Shown here: piece after piece, positions 28,546-41,417 of the stretch
Layout of the letters: each line of letters begins with the position of its first letter
Numbering within the stretch: the stretch's first letter is position 1
Origin: Thermoplasmata archaeon
GTDB taxonomy: Archaea > Thermoplasmatota > Poseidoniia > Poseidoniales > Thalassarchaeaceae
NCBI GenBank assembly: GCA_002727675.1
Contig: PBXQ01000054.1
Span: 1-56,042 of the forward strand
DNA length: 56,042 nt
Direction: 5' to 3'
Program-made: the position numbers and the translations under genes
Notes under the pieces: model-generated
Database searches by the model: none
What the model saw: the letters and a program-made list of their open reading frames with translations, nothing else
What the model was told of the DNA's origin: nothing

Positions 28546-28769
28546 TGTTGTCGGCGCGCCACGCCTTTAATCATTGAGTCGCCTCCGTACATTCTTAACC
28601 GCTAATACTATTCATTAGTTCACAATAATTCAATAATTGTGTTCATTCGTTCATCCTTTGGCCATTCTTTTAACCGTATGATATTTTACCGTTTCCTTCA
28701 AACATTTATCATAATTCTTGCCTTAATTTTAGGGGCGATATTCATGATGTGTTGCTTAGTCGGGCAATT

Positions 28770-29303
28770 ATGGCAGGGGGTGGAGACAGTGTTAAAGTGG
28801 CTCCTCATGACTTAGCTATAATAGTGGGTGCAATAGGCCTAATTGGTGCAATTGTTATTTCTCTATTTGCTACTTCATACATTCCACCTGTTGATTTTGG
28901 GGAGGATCAATCTAATCAGGAAGTAAGGTCGCTTTCAATAGGTGTTTTAGGGTCTAATGATAAAATAATCATTGATGGTAATCCATTATGTAATGCAAAT
29001 ACTTCTTGTGAAATTAATTCTATAGTTTTACACCTAGATGGTGATGAACTTCCTAATCCTGAAATTATTACTGAAGAAGATGGTTCATTTTATACAACTA
29101 TACCAGTTAATGGTAGTGGTGAGGTGACAATAGAAATGTCTGGTATAGGTAGTTGGGAGTTTGACATTTCAGCACAAAGGCAAATTCCAGTACAGTTTAT
29201 TCCTGCTATTTTAGCATTAATTATGCTAGTCTGGGGCGTTTGGCGTAAAATGCAGGAAACTACTGAAGATTCAGATATTGAAGATGTTGTTAGTTCTAAT
29301 TAG
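28770..29303 (+). CDS. Two-helix membrane protein with extracytoplasmic domain
   Basis: A 177-residue protein from ATG 28770 (the track uses a GTG at 28749). The first helix is LAIIVGAIGLIGAIVISLFATSYI. An acidic, about 110-residue extracytoplasmic part contains CNANTSCEINSIVLHLDGDELPNPEIITEEDGSFYTTIPV, reminiscent of a small beta-sandwich regulatory domain with a disulfide. The last helix is FIPAILALIMLVWGVW, followed by an acidic tail. No family is recognised. It converges with the biotin ligase fusion, overlapping by 4 bases. Confidence 0.65.
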   Translation: MAGGGDSVKVAPHDLAIIVGAIGLIGAIVISLFATSYIPPVDFGEDQSNQEVRSLSIGVLGSNDKIIIDGNPLCNANTSCEINSIVLHLDGDELPNPEIITEEDGSFYTTIPVNGSGEVTIEMSGIGSWEFDISAQRQIPVQFIPAILALIMLVWGVWRKMQETTEDSDIEDVVSSN

Positions 29304-30799
29304 TCGCTCCATTTCCGGGTATAACTGTCAGTTATAATTTCAATGAATTTGCCATCATGGCAAATTAACTCACCTTGTGAGCTCAAACCACACACATTTA
29401 ATTTCATGCCACTGTCAGAAATTGCGAACTTACCAGGGGATAAATGGTTAGACATTAAATTCCAAATTGAATTTGTATAATCGTTTATGTTTGGCACTAA
29501 TTCATGGTTTTCGTAAAGTGATGAAATTGAGCAATTTAGAATTTTTGCATATTCTTCTAGATTTAATTCTTTATTGGTTATGACATCATTAATACTAGCA
29601 ATGGGCAATTTATTGATTTGTTGAGATGTTATATTTACTCCAATTCCTAATACGATTTTTTGTTTCCCTCCAAACTGTCTACCTTCAATCAGGCAGCCAG
29701 CGATTTTACCGTCCCTATTCCATACATCATTTGGCCATTGTAAATTGATGCCTAATTCCTTGATTTGTTTACAGTTAGTCCAATGGCTAGAGGCTAAAGG
29801 GGTTTTTGTTAAAGCACAAATTGAATCCACAACTGATAAAGCAGCAGACAACTGAAAATTCCCTTGGTTTCCTGAAACAATATTTGGATCAAGGTTCCAA
29901 CTACCTGCAAAATCTCCCTTATTTGTAATCCATTCTCTATCACGTTGGCCGCGTCCAGATGTCTGTTTTCGTGCAATAATACATTGTCCAATTTTTCGTT
30001 CTTTGTCCAGTAAAAATCGATTAGTAGATTCTATTTCATCATGCCATTCAATATGTGTTCCTTGAAAAGGTCTCCATGCAGAAAAACAGGTTATTCGTTC
30101 TCCATCGCCCAATTCGTACTCTTCAATGGTTCTGGTAGCCCATCCAGCCAGACGCCAATTACTTTGCAACATATTGCCTCTAATGTTATTTGTGTGGATT
30201 AAGTATACAGCCCCCGAATTTTTTAGCATCCTTGGTTTTTCTTCAAGTAATGAAATTAAAAGTTCACCCCAACCTTTTTCCCCATCATTATCTAGTAATC
30301 CTGCATCTTCCAGTGGACCTAATCGTATTTCATTTTCATTGATTGGTTCTAAATATGGTAGGTTCCAAATTATTAAATCAAATGGTGCTTCTGAATTGAA
30401 TATATTTTCTAACTGTTTGTTTGACTTATTGTGATCTCCGACCCCTTCCTCGTATACTTTAATTTCAACATTATTTTCAATTGCGTTTCCAATTGTTGAA
30501 GCAACAGCAAGAGGGTTAATGTCACATGCAACAACATCCCAACCATTGAATGCTGCAGATATTGAAACAACTCCAGTTCCACAACCGATTTCTAGTAATT
30601 TCTTTCCCTTACCATCGCCAATTAATGATATGCATTTATCAATTAAATTTGTATCTTCTCTAGGTGGGTATACTGTTGGTGGAATAATTATTGAAATCTC
30701 ATTTCCTTTACTACTAATCCATTTTTTCTCAACAGGGATTGAATTTTGATAGCCGACCTCTCTTTGAATTGGGCCGTCCATAATATTGCGGGTAGGCAT
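29300..30799 (-). CDS. Fusion: HemK/Mtq2-like methyltransferase + biotin-protein ligase
   Basis: 499 residues. The N-terminal 235 residues form a class I SAM methyltransferase: VYPPREDTNLIDK (compare VYEPAEDTxLL of the HemK/Mtq2 family), LLEIGCGTGVVSISAA, and FDLIIWNLPYLEP, where NLPY replaces NPPY. The C-terminal half is a BirA-type ligase: ARKQTSGRGQRDREW (family GRGRxxR biotinyl-AMP loop), INLQWPNDVWNRDGKIAGCLIEG and VLGIGVNI, then a small C-terminal beta domain (GLSSQGELICHDG). The ligase half would attach biotin to the carrier protein at 5686-6099. The methyltransferase half suggests release-factor glutamine methylation. Starts at 30799 and 30781 are possible. Confidence 0.87.
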   Translation of the reverse strand: MPTRNIMDGPIQREVGYQNSIPVEKKWISSKGNEISIIIPPTVYPPREDTNLIDKCISLIGDGKGKKLLEIGCGTGVVSISAAFNGWDVVACDINPLAVASTIGNAIENNVEIKVYEEGVGDHNKSNKQLENIFNSEAPFDLIIWNLPYLEPINENEIRLGPLEDAGLLDNDGEKGWGELLISLLEEKPRMLKNSGAVYLIHTNNIRGNMLQSNWRLAGWATRTIEEYELGDGERITCFSAWRPFQGTHIEWHDEIESTNRFLLDKERKIGQCIIARKQTSGRGQRDREWITNKGDFAGSWNLDPNIVSGNQGNFQLSAALSVVDSICALTKTPLASSHWTNCKQIKELGINLQWPNDVWNRDGKIAGCLIEGRQFGGKQKIVLGIGVNITSQQINKLPIASINDVITNKELNLEEYAKILNCSISSLYENHELVPNINDYTNSIWNLMSNHLSPGKFAISDSGMKLNVCGLSSQGELICHDGKFIEIITDSYTRKWSD

Positions 30800-30812
30800 T
30801 GATTATTCAAAA

Positions 30813-30818
30813 TTTAAT
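30813..30818 (+). promoter_or_regulatory. Possible TATA box for the structured RNA/tRNA-Lys unit
   Basis: TTTAAT within AAAATTTAATG lies about 25 bases before the base of the predicted RNA stem at 30839-30841, the usual archaeal TATA-to-start distance. The motif is weak in an AT-rich setting. Confidence 0.3.
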
Positions 30819-30838
30819 GTGAATTTGTGGATACCTTT

Positions 30839-30953
30839 ATGTCGGACTCATGTAAAGGGTATTCTGGAGCGCCAACTCCGATTATGACCGAGCGGTCGTT
30901 AGGGTCAGCGTACGCTGTGCGGCAGGTTTTTGAAGGGTACCCAAGTCCGACGT
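30839..30953 (+). ncRNA. Candidate structured RNA of unknown family upstream of tRNA-Lys
   Basis: A GC-richer island of about 115 bases in AT-rich surroundings. Its ends pair perfectly: GTCGGACT (30841-30848) with AGTCCGAC (30944-30951), extendable by two weaker pairs. Inside, GGGTA pairs with TACCC to make a second closing helix. Three local hairpins follow in order: GGAG-cgccaa-CTCC, GACC-gagc-GGTC and CAGC-gtac-GCTG. A 60-residue ORF crosses it but looks non-protein-like and runs into the tRNA. The length suggests 5S rRNA, but the loop C consensus (CCGAAC) and the helix pattern do not fit. It could be a novel small RNA or a leader element. Confidence 0.4.
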
Positions 30954-30970
30954 TATCTCCTATTAGCCAT

Positions 30971-31044
30971 GGGCCTGTAGCTCAGTCAGGTGGAGCGACG
31001 GACTTTTAATCCGTTGGTCGCGGGTTCGAACCCCGTCAGGCCCG
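30971..31044 (+). tRNA. trnK: tRNA-Lys (anticodon UUU)
   Basis: A full cloverleaf: acceptor GGGCCTG with CAGGCCC, D arm GCTC..GAGC, anticodon arm ACGGA-CTTTTAA-TCCGT with anticodon TTT, five-base variable loop, and T arm GCGGG-TTCGAAC-CCCGT. Base 31044 (G) is the discriminator. CCA is not encoded and no intron is present. It begins 17 bases after the candidate structured RNA and ends 51 bases before rpoH. Confidence 0.95.
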
Positions 31045-31095
31045 CTCCACCAATTGGGCCTCAGTCCATCGTTTTTGGAGTCTGGGGGAAAGGGC

Positions 31096-31686
31096 GTGGC
31101 GGTCAAATCATCAACTAAGAAACGACTAATGGAATTGGGTGTAAAAGAGGAGCTGGCACACAAGTTGGCGGATGATGCCAACATGGATACCATCAAGAAG
31201 ATGAGTGCCAATGATGTTGCTACTAAACTTGGATTGAAGATGGGTGACAATGAACTTGAGACCATTATGGATATTATTCGTGAACAATCTGCATCAAAAC
31301 GTCGCAGACCCACACGCCGGGTTGAGATGAAAGCAGAATTGCGTAAGTTGGAAACAAGTATTCCTTTGGGTGAAATGAGATTTAATGTTTTGAATCATGA
31401 ACTTGTACCACTCCATGAATTAGTTTCCGAAGATGAAGAAATGGAAGAATTGTCTCCCTGGGAATTGATAGGTTCTGATGTAGATGGCAATCAAAGATTA
31501 CGCAGGGAATTGTTGCCTAAGATTTTGATTACTGATCCAGCTATTCAGGCTCTCAAAGAGGCTCTAGAGTTGGAAAATGATGAACTTAGGGCTGGTTGGT
31601 TGAATAACAGGGTGGTGCGAATCACACGCCGTAGCCCATCTGCAGGTATTCACGTAGCTTACAGGTTAGTAGTAGAGGGTAATTAA
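31096..31686 (+). CDS. rpoH: RNA polymerase subunit H (Rpo5) with N-terminal helical domain
   Basis: Archaeal counterpart of the C-terminal domain of Rpb5. The C-terminal region has NHELVPLHELVSEDE, then ELLPKILITDPAIQAL and VVRITRRSPSAGIHVAYRLVVEGN, the standard RpoH pattern. In front are about 75 extra residues (AVKSSTKKRLMELGVKEELAHKLADDAN...) that match the N-terminal extension of RpoA'' in this operon, plus a basic linker (SKRRRPTRR). Start chosen at GTG 31096: it gives the same N-terminus as RpoA'' and is preceded by GGGGGAAAGGG. The track's TTG at 31054 would begin only ten bases after the tRNA. First gene of the polymerase operon. Confidence 0.9.
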   Translation: MAVKSSTKKRLMELGVKEELAHKLADDANMDTIKKMSANDVATKLGLKMGDNELETIMDIIREQSASKRRRPTRRVEMKAELRKLETSIPLGEMRFNVLNHELVPLHELVSEDEEMEELSPWELIGSDVDGNQRLRRELLPKILITDPAIQALKEALELENDELRAGWLNNRVVRITRRSPSAGIHVAYRLVVEGN

Positions 31687-31692
31687 GGAGGT
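31685..31692 (+). promoter_or_regulatory. Strong ribosome binding site of rpoB
   Basis: AAGGAGGT directly after the rpoH stop, eight bases before the rpoB ATG at 31700. It selects 31700 over the nearby ATG at 31695, which runs into a stop at once. Confidence 0.7.
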
Positions 31693-31699
31693 TAATGAC

Positions 31700-34600
31700 A
31701 TGAAAGAAATTATTGAAACATTCTTTAGAGAAAGAAGTCTTGTGAACCATCAAATTGCTTCATACGATGATTGTCTTCCCAAAGGAGATGGCCGTAATTG
31801 TCGTTTTGAAAAAATTGTACAAGGGATAAAAATAGGAACAGACGAGGTAATTGAAGATGATGAAGGAGGATTAGTCAAACTGGACGTCCTAGATAACGAA
31901 ATTACAGTACGAATGAAGAATTTAACTTTGGGTCCCCCAACAATTCGTGAAGCAAATGGAGCAAATAATTACGACGCGACACCTTTAGAGTGCCGGTTGA
32001 GAAAATTGACTTATTCTTCTCCAATTATGCTGGATTTTACTATTCACCGTGAAGACCACCCTACTCCAATTAAGGAAGAATCAGTACAAATTGGTAGTTT
32101 GCCAATTATGGTTAGGTCAGAGAGATGCAATCTAAATCCTGGGCATGTTGACCCCAACCGCATTCTTAAGCCGGAATCTAGTGAAGAGGATAAAGAAGTA
32201 TACATGTCCCTTCTTAAGAAAAAAGGAGAAGACCCATATGATCCAGGTGGTTATTTCATTATTAACGGAACAGAAAGAGTCCTCATTTCTATGGAAGATT
32301 TAGCACCTAACAGGGTTACCGTTGAGATGAATAAGAGATATACCCGTCAAACAGAAGTTGCTAAGATATTTTCTCAGAAAGATGGTGTACGTAAGCCGTT
32401 AACTGTGGAAAAGAGAAAAGATGGAATGTTGATGGTGAAAATCAGTAGTGCAGGTGCTCAGGTAATTCCTGCTGTTTTATTGATGCGTGCTTTGGGAATA
32501 AATTCAGATGAAGAGATATTCTCATCAATTGCTGGACATAAAGATGCTTTCAAGTATGTTGTTGCCAACATTAACCACGTAAGAGACCCTGAAATCAAGG
32601 ACCCTTATGCAGTTGAAACAAATGAGGAAGCTATTGCATGGTTAGAGAAGAAATTCGCAGCAGGGCAACAAAAAGAATATCGTGAACAGCGAGTAAATAA
32701 TTTGATGGACAAAGAGTTACTGCCTCATCTTGGGCAACAACCAGAACACAGAATGAAGAAAGCCGTATTCTTGGGTAGAATTGTTCGTCAAGTTCTAGAG
32801 ATGGCCATTACAGATAAAAAAGCAAATGACAAGGATCATTATGCAAATAAGAGAGTAAGATTGGCAGGTGATTTGATTGAGGATTTGTTCAGAGTTAGTA
32901 TGACTCAATTGGCTCGTGATTTGAAGTACCAATTAGAAAGACACCATAACAGAAAGAGAGAGTTGAAGATTAACAGTTGTTTACGTCCGGATGTTTTGAC
33001 ATCTAAGATTATGCACGCTTTAGCAACTGGTAATTGGGTTGGTGGTAGAACAGGAGTTAGTCAACTTTTGGACCGTACCACATATATTTCTGCACTTTCA
33101 CATATGCGTAGAGTTACAAGTCCTCTTGTAAGAAGCCAACCTCATTTCGAAGCTCGTGATTTACACCCAACCCAATGGGGCAGGCTTTGCCCTAATGAGA
33201 CTCCAGAAGGTCAAAATTGTGGTTTGGTAAAGAACGCATCCCAAATGATTGACGTTTCTGAAGCAGTTTCTGAAATTGAGGTGCAAGAGTTACTAAGAGA
33301 AGCAAATGTAGTTGAGCCAGAAGATTGGTCAGAGGGTTCAAGAATACATGTAAATGGAGATATTTTTGGTTTGCATAAGAACCCAAACCGTCTCATAACT
33401 CATTTCAAGCGTCGCCGCAGAAACGGCCGTATCCGCCCAGAAGTAAGTATTCGTCACGATTCTGTTAATAGGGATATTTTCATCAATACTGACAAAGGGC
33501 GTATTCTCCGTCCATTATTGGTATTGGATAATGGGAATATGGTTCTTGCAAAAGAGCACATAGAGGCATTGAGAGAACGTGAAATTACATTCAAGGATTT
33601 GGTAAATAAAGGAGTGGTTGAATGGGTTGATGCAGAAGAAGAAGAAGATCTTCTAATTGCGCCAAGGCCATATGATTTGCCAGCTTTGTCTCCAAAGCAT
33701 AAAAGGCCAATTAACCCTGCTAAAGTTAATTGGAAGAATCTTGGCGAATTCGACATTTCTCATGCTGATTTAGAAGTGGATGTGCAATTGTCTAATGGTG
33801 ATTGGGTAACTGAGAAAATGAAATTACCACTGAATTACTTCCAAGAAGAAATTGAAAAATTACGCCGTAAAGAAAAGAAGAGTGGTGATGTTCTTGTATA
33901 TACTCACGTGGAAATAGATCCTCAACTAATTCTTGGTGTTTGTGCTAGTTTAGTTCCTTATCCGGAGCACAACTCTACACCTCGTGTTACTGGCGGTACT
34001 GCTATGGTTAAGCAATCACTAGGTTTACCTGCAAGTAATCACAGATTAAGGCCTGATACTAGGATGCATATTTTGGATTACCCGCAACGTTCTATAGTTC
34101 AAACAAAATCTATGGAAACCACCAATTTCGTCAACAGACCAGGTGGGCAAAATTTCATTGTAGCAATATTAAGTCATCATGGATATAATATGCAAGACGC
34201 TGTGATTATGAACCGCGCATCTGTTGAAAGGTCTCTTGGGCGTTCAAGTTTCGTCCGTACATACAATGCAGAGAAGAAAAGGTTCCCAGGTGGTCAACAA
34301 GAAGAGATTCAGATTCCAGGTGCAGGGCAAGATGAAGTAAAAGGAAGGAAGGATAGTTCTGAGTATGATCATTTAGAATATGATGGTCTCCCACATCCTG
34401 AGACAATGTTGTCTGGTAAAAGAGATGATGATCCTGCTGTTTTGGTTGGAAAAACTAGTCCACCACGTTTCCTTGAAGAAGGTCATGGTGCTTTCATGAT
34501 GGGTCAGTACCGTCAAGAGTCTAGTATGCACGTTCGTCATGGTGAGAGTGGAAATGTAGATCATCTCTTTGTGACTGAAAGTTTGGACGCAGGGCGCTTA

Positions 34601-35377
34601 GTAAGAATTACCTTACGTCAACATCGTATTCCTGAATTAGGTGACAAGTTTTCATCTAGGCACGGTCAGAAGGGTGTCATTGGTCGCCTAGTTAATCAAG
34701 AGGATATGCCATTTACAGTTGATGGTGTTGTCCCGGATTTGATCATTAATCCTCACGCGATTCCAAGTAGGATGACAGTTGCTCACATTCTAGAAATGAT
34801 TGGTGGGAAAACAGGCGCAATGGAAGGTCGTTTCATTGACGCTTCTGCATTTTCTAGTGAAAAGGAAGCATCTATTCGTGAAGGTTTGCTAAGGAATGGT
34901 TTCCAGCACACTGGTCGTGAGAAGATGATTAATGGTGAGACTGGTGAGGAGTATCCATCTAACATCTTTGTAGGATGTATTTATTATCAGAAACTTCATC
35001 ATATGGTGAGTAGTAAGATTCACGCACGTAGTCGTGGTAGAGTGCAGATTCTAACAAGACAACCGACTGAAGGTCGTGCACGTCAAGGTGGTTTGAGGTT
35101 TGGTGAAATGGAGCGTGATTGTCTAATTGCTCATGGTGCTTCAATGGTAATTAAGGATAGATTGCTAGATGAATCTGATGGTGTCCATCTAGCAGTGTGT
35201 GCAGAAAGTGGGCACATTGCTTATTGGGATAACAGAAGAAGATGTTACATCAGTCCAGTCCATGGTGAAAGTGCAGAGGTACATTTAGTTGAAACCTCAT
35301 ATGCATTTAAGTTGTTATTAGATGAAATGAAATCTCTTGGGGTCGCTATGAGGCTTCAGTTGGAGGATAGGAAGTGA
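31700..35377 (+). CDS. rpoB: RNA polymerase subunit B (Rpo2, unsplit)
   Basis: 1225 residues covering the whole B subunit, which in several other archaea is split into B' and B''. Conserved segments: SQPHFEARDLHPTQWGRLCPNETPEGQNCGLVKN around residue 475-510, GYNMQDAVIMNRASVERSLGRSSF, LGDKFSSRHGQKGVIGRLVNQEDMPF, and the C-terminal clamp part ending in EDRK. The C-terminal zinc ribbon appears degenerate: AVCAESGH and RRRCYISPVHG have Ser where the second Cys of each pair is expected. It forms half of the active-site cleft with A'. It is followed by rpoA' after four bases. Confidence 0.97.
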   Translation: MKEIIETFFRERSLVNHQIASYDDCLPKGDGRNCRFEKIVQGIKIGTDEVIEDDEGGLVKLDVLDNEITVRMKNLTLGPPTIREANGANNYDATPLECRLRKLTYSSPIMLDFTIHREDHPTPIKEESVQIGSLPIMVRSERCNLNPGHVDPNRILKPESSEEDKEVYMSLLKKKGEDPYDPGGYFIINGTERVLISMEDLAPNRVTVEMNKRYTRQTEVAKIFSQKDGVRKPLTVEKRKDGMLMVKISSAGAQVIPAVLLMRALGINSDEEIFSSIAGHKDAFKYVVANINHVRDPEIKDPYAVETNEEAIAWLEKKFAAGQQKEYREQRVNNLMDKELLPHLGQQPEHRMKKAVFLGRIVRQVLEMAITDKKANDKDHYANKRVRLAGDLIEDLFRVSMTQLARDLKYQLERHHNRKRELKINSCLRPDVLTSKIMHALATGNWVGGRTGVSQLLDRTTYISALSHMRRVTSPLVRSQPHFEARDLHPTQWGRLCPNETPEGQNCGLVKNASQMIDVSEAVSEIEVQELLREANVVEPEDWSEGSRIHVNGDIFGLHKNPNRLITHFKRRRRNGRIRPEVSIRHDSVNRDIFINTDKGRILRPLLVLDNGNMVLAKEHIEALREREITFKDLVNKGVVEWVDAEEEEDLLIAPRPYDLPALSPKHKRPINPAKVNWKNLGEFDISHADLEVDVQLSNGDWVTEKMKLPLNYFQEEIEKLRRKEKKSGDVLVYTHVEIDPQLILGVCASLVPYPEHNSTPRVTGGTAMVKQSLGLPASNHRLRPDTRMHILDYPQRSIVQTKSMETTNFVNRPGGQNFIVAILSHHGYNMQDAVIMNRASVERSLGRSSFVRTYNAEKKRFPGGQQEEIQIPGAGQDEVKGRKDSSEYDHLEYDGLPHPETMLSGKRDDDPAVLVGKTSPPRFLEEGHGAFMMGQYRQESSMHVRHGESGNVDHLFVTESLDAGRLVRITLRQHRIPELGDKFSSRHGQKGVIGRLVNQEDMPFTVDGVVPDLIINPHAIPSRMTVAHILEMIGGKTGAMEGRFIDASAFSSEKEASIREGLLRNGFQHTGREKMINGETGEEYPSNIFVGCIYYQKLHHMVSSKIHARSRGRVQILTRQPTEGRARQGGLRFGEMERDCLIAHGASMVIKDRLLDESDGVHLAVCAESGHIAYWDNRRRCYISPVHGESAEVHLVETSYAFKLLLDEMKSLGVAMRLQLEDRK

Positions 35378-35381
35378 TAAC

Positions 35382-40012
<4,631 letters not shown>

Positions 40013-40058
40013 TTACAATCCCACCATGAGAAACAAAGTGAGTATGGAGGAATAAATA

Positions 40059-40358
40059 ATGGATATAATTAGACAATTAAAGATGGCATTGAAGAGTGGA
40101 AAGTTATTGTTTGGTCAAAACCAGACTGCAGCAGCATGCGCCCGAGGTGAAGCAAAATTAGTCATCATGGCAGCTAACTGCCCTGGTGAATATTTAGATG
40201 ATTTACATGCGAGTCACCCAGATGTCCCAATGCATCGTGTTACTATGGTAAATCGGGAACTTGGTGCAGCTTGTGCTAAGCCATTCCACGTTAGTACCAT
40301 TTGTGTGGTAGATGCAGGTAATAGTGATTTACTCTCACTAAAAGGTAATATTGATTGA
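40059..40358 (+). CDS. rpl30e: Ribosomal protein L30e
   Basis: A 99-residue protein with the L30e/L7Ae-like fold signature: MDIIRQLKMALKSGKLLFGQNQTAAACARGEAKLVIMAANCPGE, and later VTMVNRELGAACAKPFHVSTICVVDAG. It is a large-subunit ribosomal protein that follows the polymerase genes in many archaea, which supports the call. TATGGAGGAATAAATA gives a strong RBS. Normal length. Confidence 0.95.
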   Translation: MDIIRQLKMALKSGKLLFGQNQTAAACARGEAKLVIMAANCPGEYLDDLHASHPDVPMHRVTMVNRELGAACAKPFHVSTICVVDAGNSDLLSLKGNID

Positions 40359-40447
40359 TTTCTGGTAATTTATATTACTCTTTATTTCGCCAATTTATCT
40401 TTGTTGAAGGCATAGCATTGATGTGCTCTCATGATAGCGGAGAGATA

Positions 40448-41413
40448 ATGGCAATTTCATTATCTTCAGTTCTAGATGAACTTGGTATTGGAATAAAACC
40501 TTCAGGTATTGTATGCAGAACCCCTGGGATTAATTGTTTAGGGGTAATTGAATCTATTAGTGATTTAGATTTCAAGTCACCAGTCCCAGTAGGTTCTTTT
40601 GTTTGGCATGCTGAACCTGGTTGGGCTCCAATTGATAGAATGGAACTAGAGCGTTGGCTAGTAGATTCTCCTAAAGGAGTTCATTGGATAATTTCTGAGA
40701 GGAATTTATTAGATATTGAAGGCGTAGCTATTCTTGAACATATAGATTTAACAATTTGGGGCATAGATGATTTAGCTAAATGGCTAGGTCACGCCTTGTT
40801 ATCGGGTAGGATTTCATTATCAATCGAATCAAACAAATCAGAATCTATTAATTCTATTTCTCAGAGAATAAAAAATAATTCACCTAAGCCATTGAATGTA
40901 GTTGCATATAAGCCAAAGGTAAACTTAACCGAATGGTTATCTCAGAGGGGTTACGAAAGATTACCAGTCAGGCCAATTTTATTGGAAGGTAGACAATGGG
41001 TTGTTGAAGGAAAATTGATAGGTCCAGATGATGTTAGTGAAAGACATAGTTGGAAATTAATTGATGATCCATTCACTGGGGAATTAAGCAGATATGGGGA
41101 TGTAGAGTCATTACCCTCAATCCCTCATCTTGAACGTGTAACTCCTTTAACATTGAAAACAACTGAAATGGTGAGGTCGGAATTGCCTTCAATTTGTGAA
41201 GAAAGGCGGCATTGGAGGATGGATTCAGGAAACGAATCAGGCACGCAAGGTAGTATATTGCATTGGTGGAGAATAAGTGAAAAGGATGCAAGTATGTCTC
41301 ATTCTCCAGTTTTAATACCTGCTTGGGATGTTAACTTCCCGGGTTCTGGCTGGATGTTAGTTCATGGGCTGACTGGCGAAGTTTTGAATTCACCATTAAG
41401 TAATAGATCCTAA
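40448..41413 (+). CDS. Unknown protein downstream of rpl30e
   Basis: About 321 residues from ATG 40448, preceded by GGAGAG; starts at 40421 or TTG 40355 (overlapping the rpl30e stop) are also open. I do not recognise the family. The first part contains VHWIISERNLLDIEGVAILEHIDLTIWGIDDLAKWLGHALLSGRI, faintly like a restriction-endonuclease-fold module. The rest has several Trp-rich stretches (HRW-like ERRHWRM, LHWWRISE, PAWDVNFPGSGWMLVHG). Archaeal operons often have nusA-like KH genes here, but no KH GxxG motif is present. It may be co-expressed with the polymerase genes. Confidence 0.6.
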   Translation: MAISLSSVLDELGIGIKPSGIVCRTPGINCLGVIESISDLDFKSPVPVGSFVWHAEPGWAPIDRMELERWLVDSPKGVHWIISERNLLDIEGVAILEHIDLTIWGIDDLAKWLGHALLSGRISLSIESNKSESINSISQRIKNNSPKPLNVVAYKPKVNLTEWLSQRGYERLPVRPILLEGRQWVVEGKLIGPDDVSERHSWKLIDDPFTGELSRYGDVESLPSIPHLERVTPLTLKTTEMVRSELPSICEERRHWRMDSGNESGTQGSILHWWRISEKDASMSHSPVLIPAWDVNFPGSGWMLVHGLTGEVLNSPLSNRS

Positions 41414-41417
41414 TTAA

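Noticed and set aside
28553-28560. GGCGCGCC palindrome as a regulatory site
   Set aside because: An 8-base palindrome alone is weak evidence; no second copy or spacing to a promoter supports it.
30839-30953. 5S rRNA as identity of the structured RNA
   Set aside because: The length fits, but the conserved loop C CCGAAC, the helix II/III arrangement and loop E elements are not found.
30827-31009. 60-residue ORF across the structured-RNA candidate and into tRNA-Lys
   Set aside because: It ends inside the tRNA gene, has no ribosome site and no protein-like pattern; the RNA pairing explains the region better.
40448-41413. NusA-like transcription factor
   Set aside because: Position suggested it, but no KH-domain GxxG motif or similar pattern is present.
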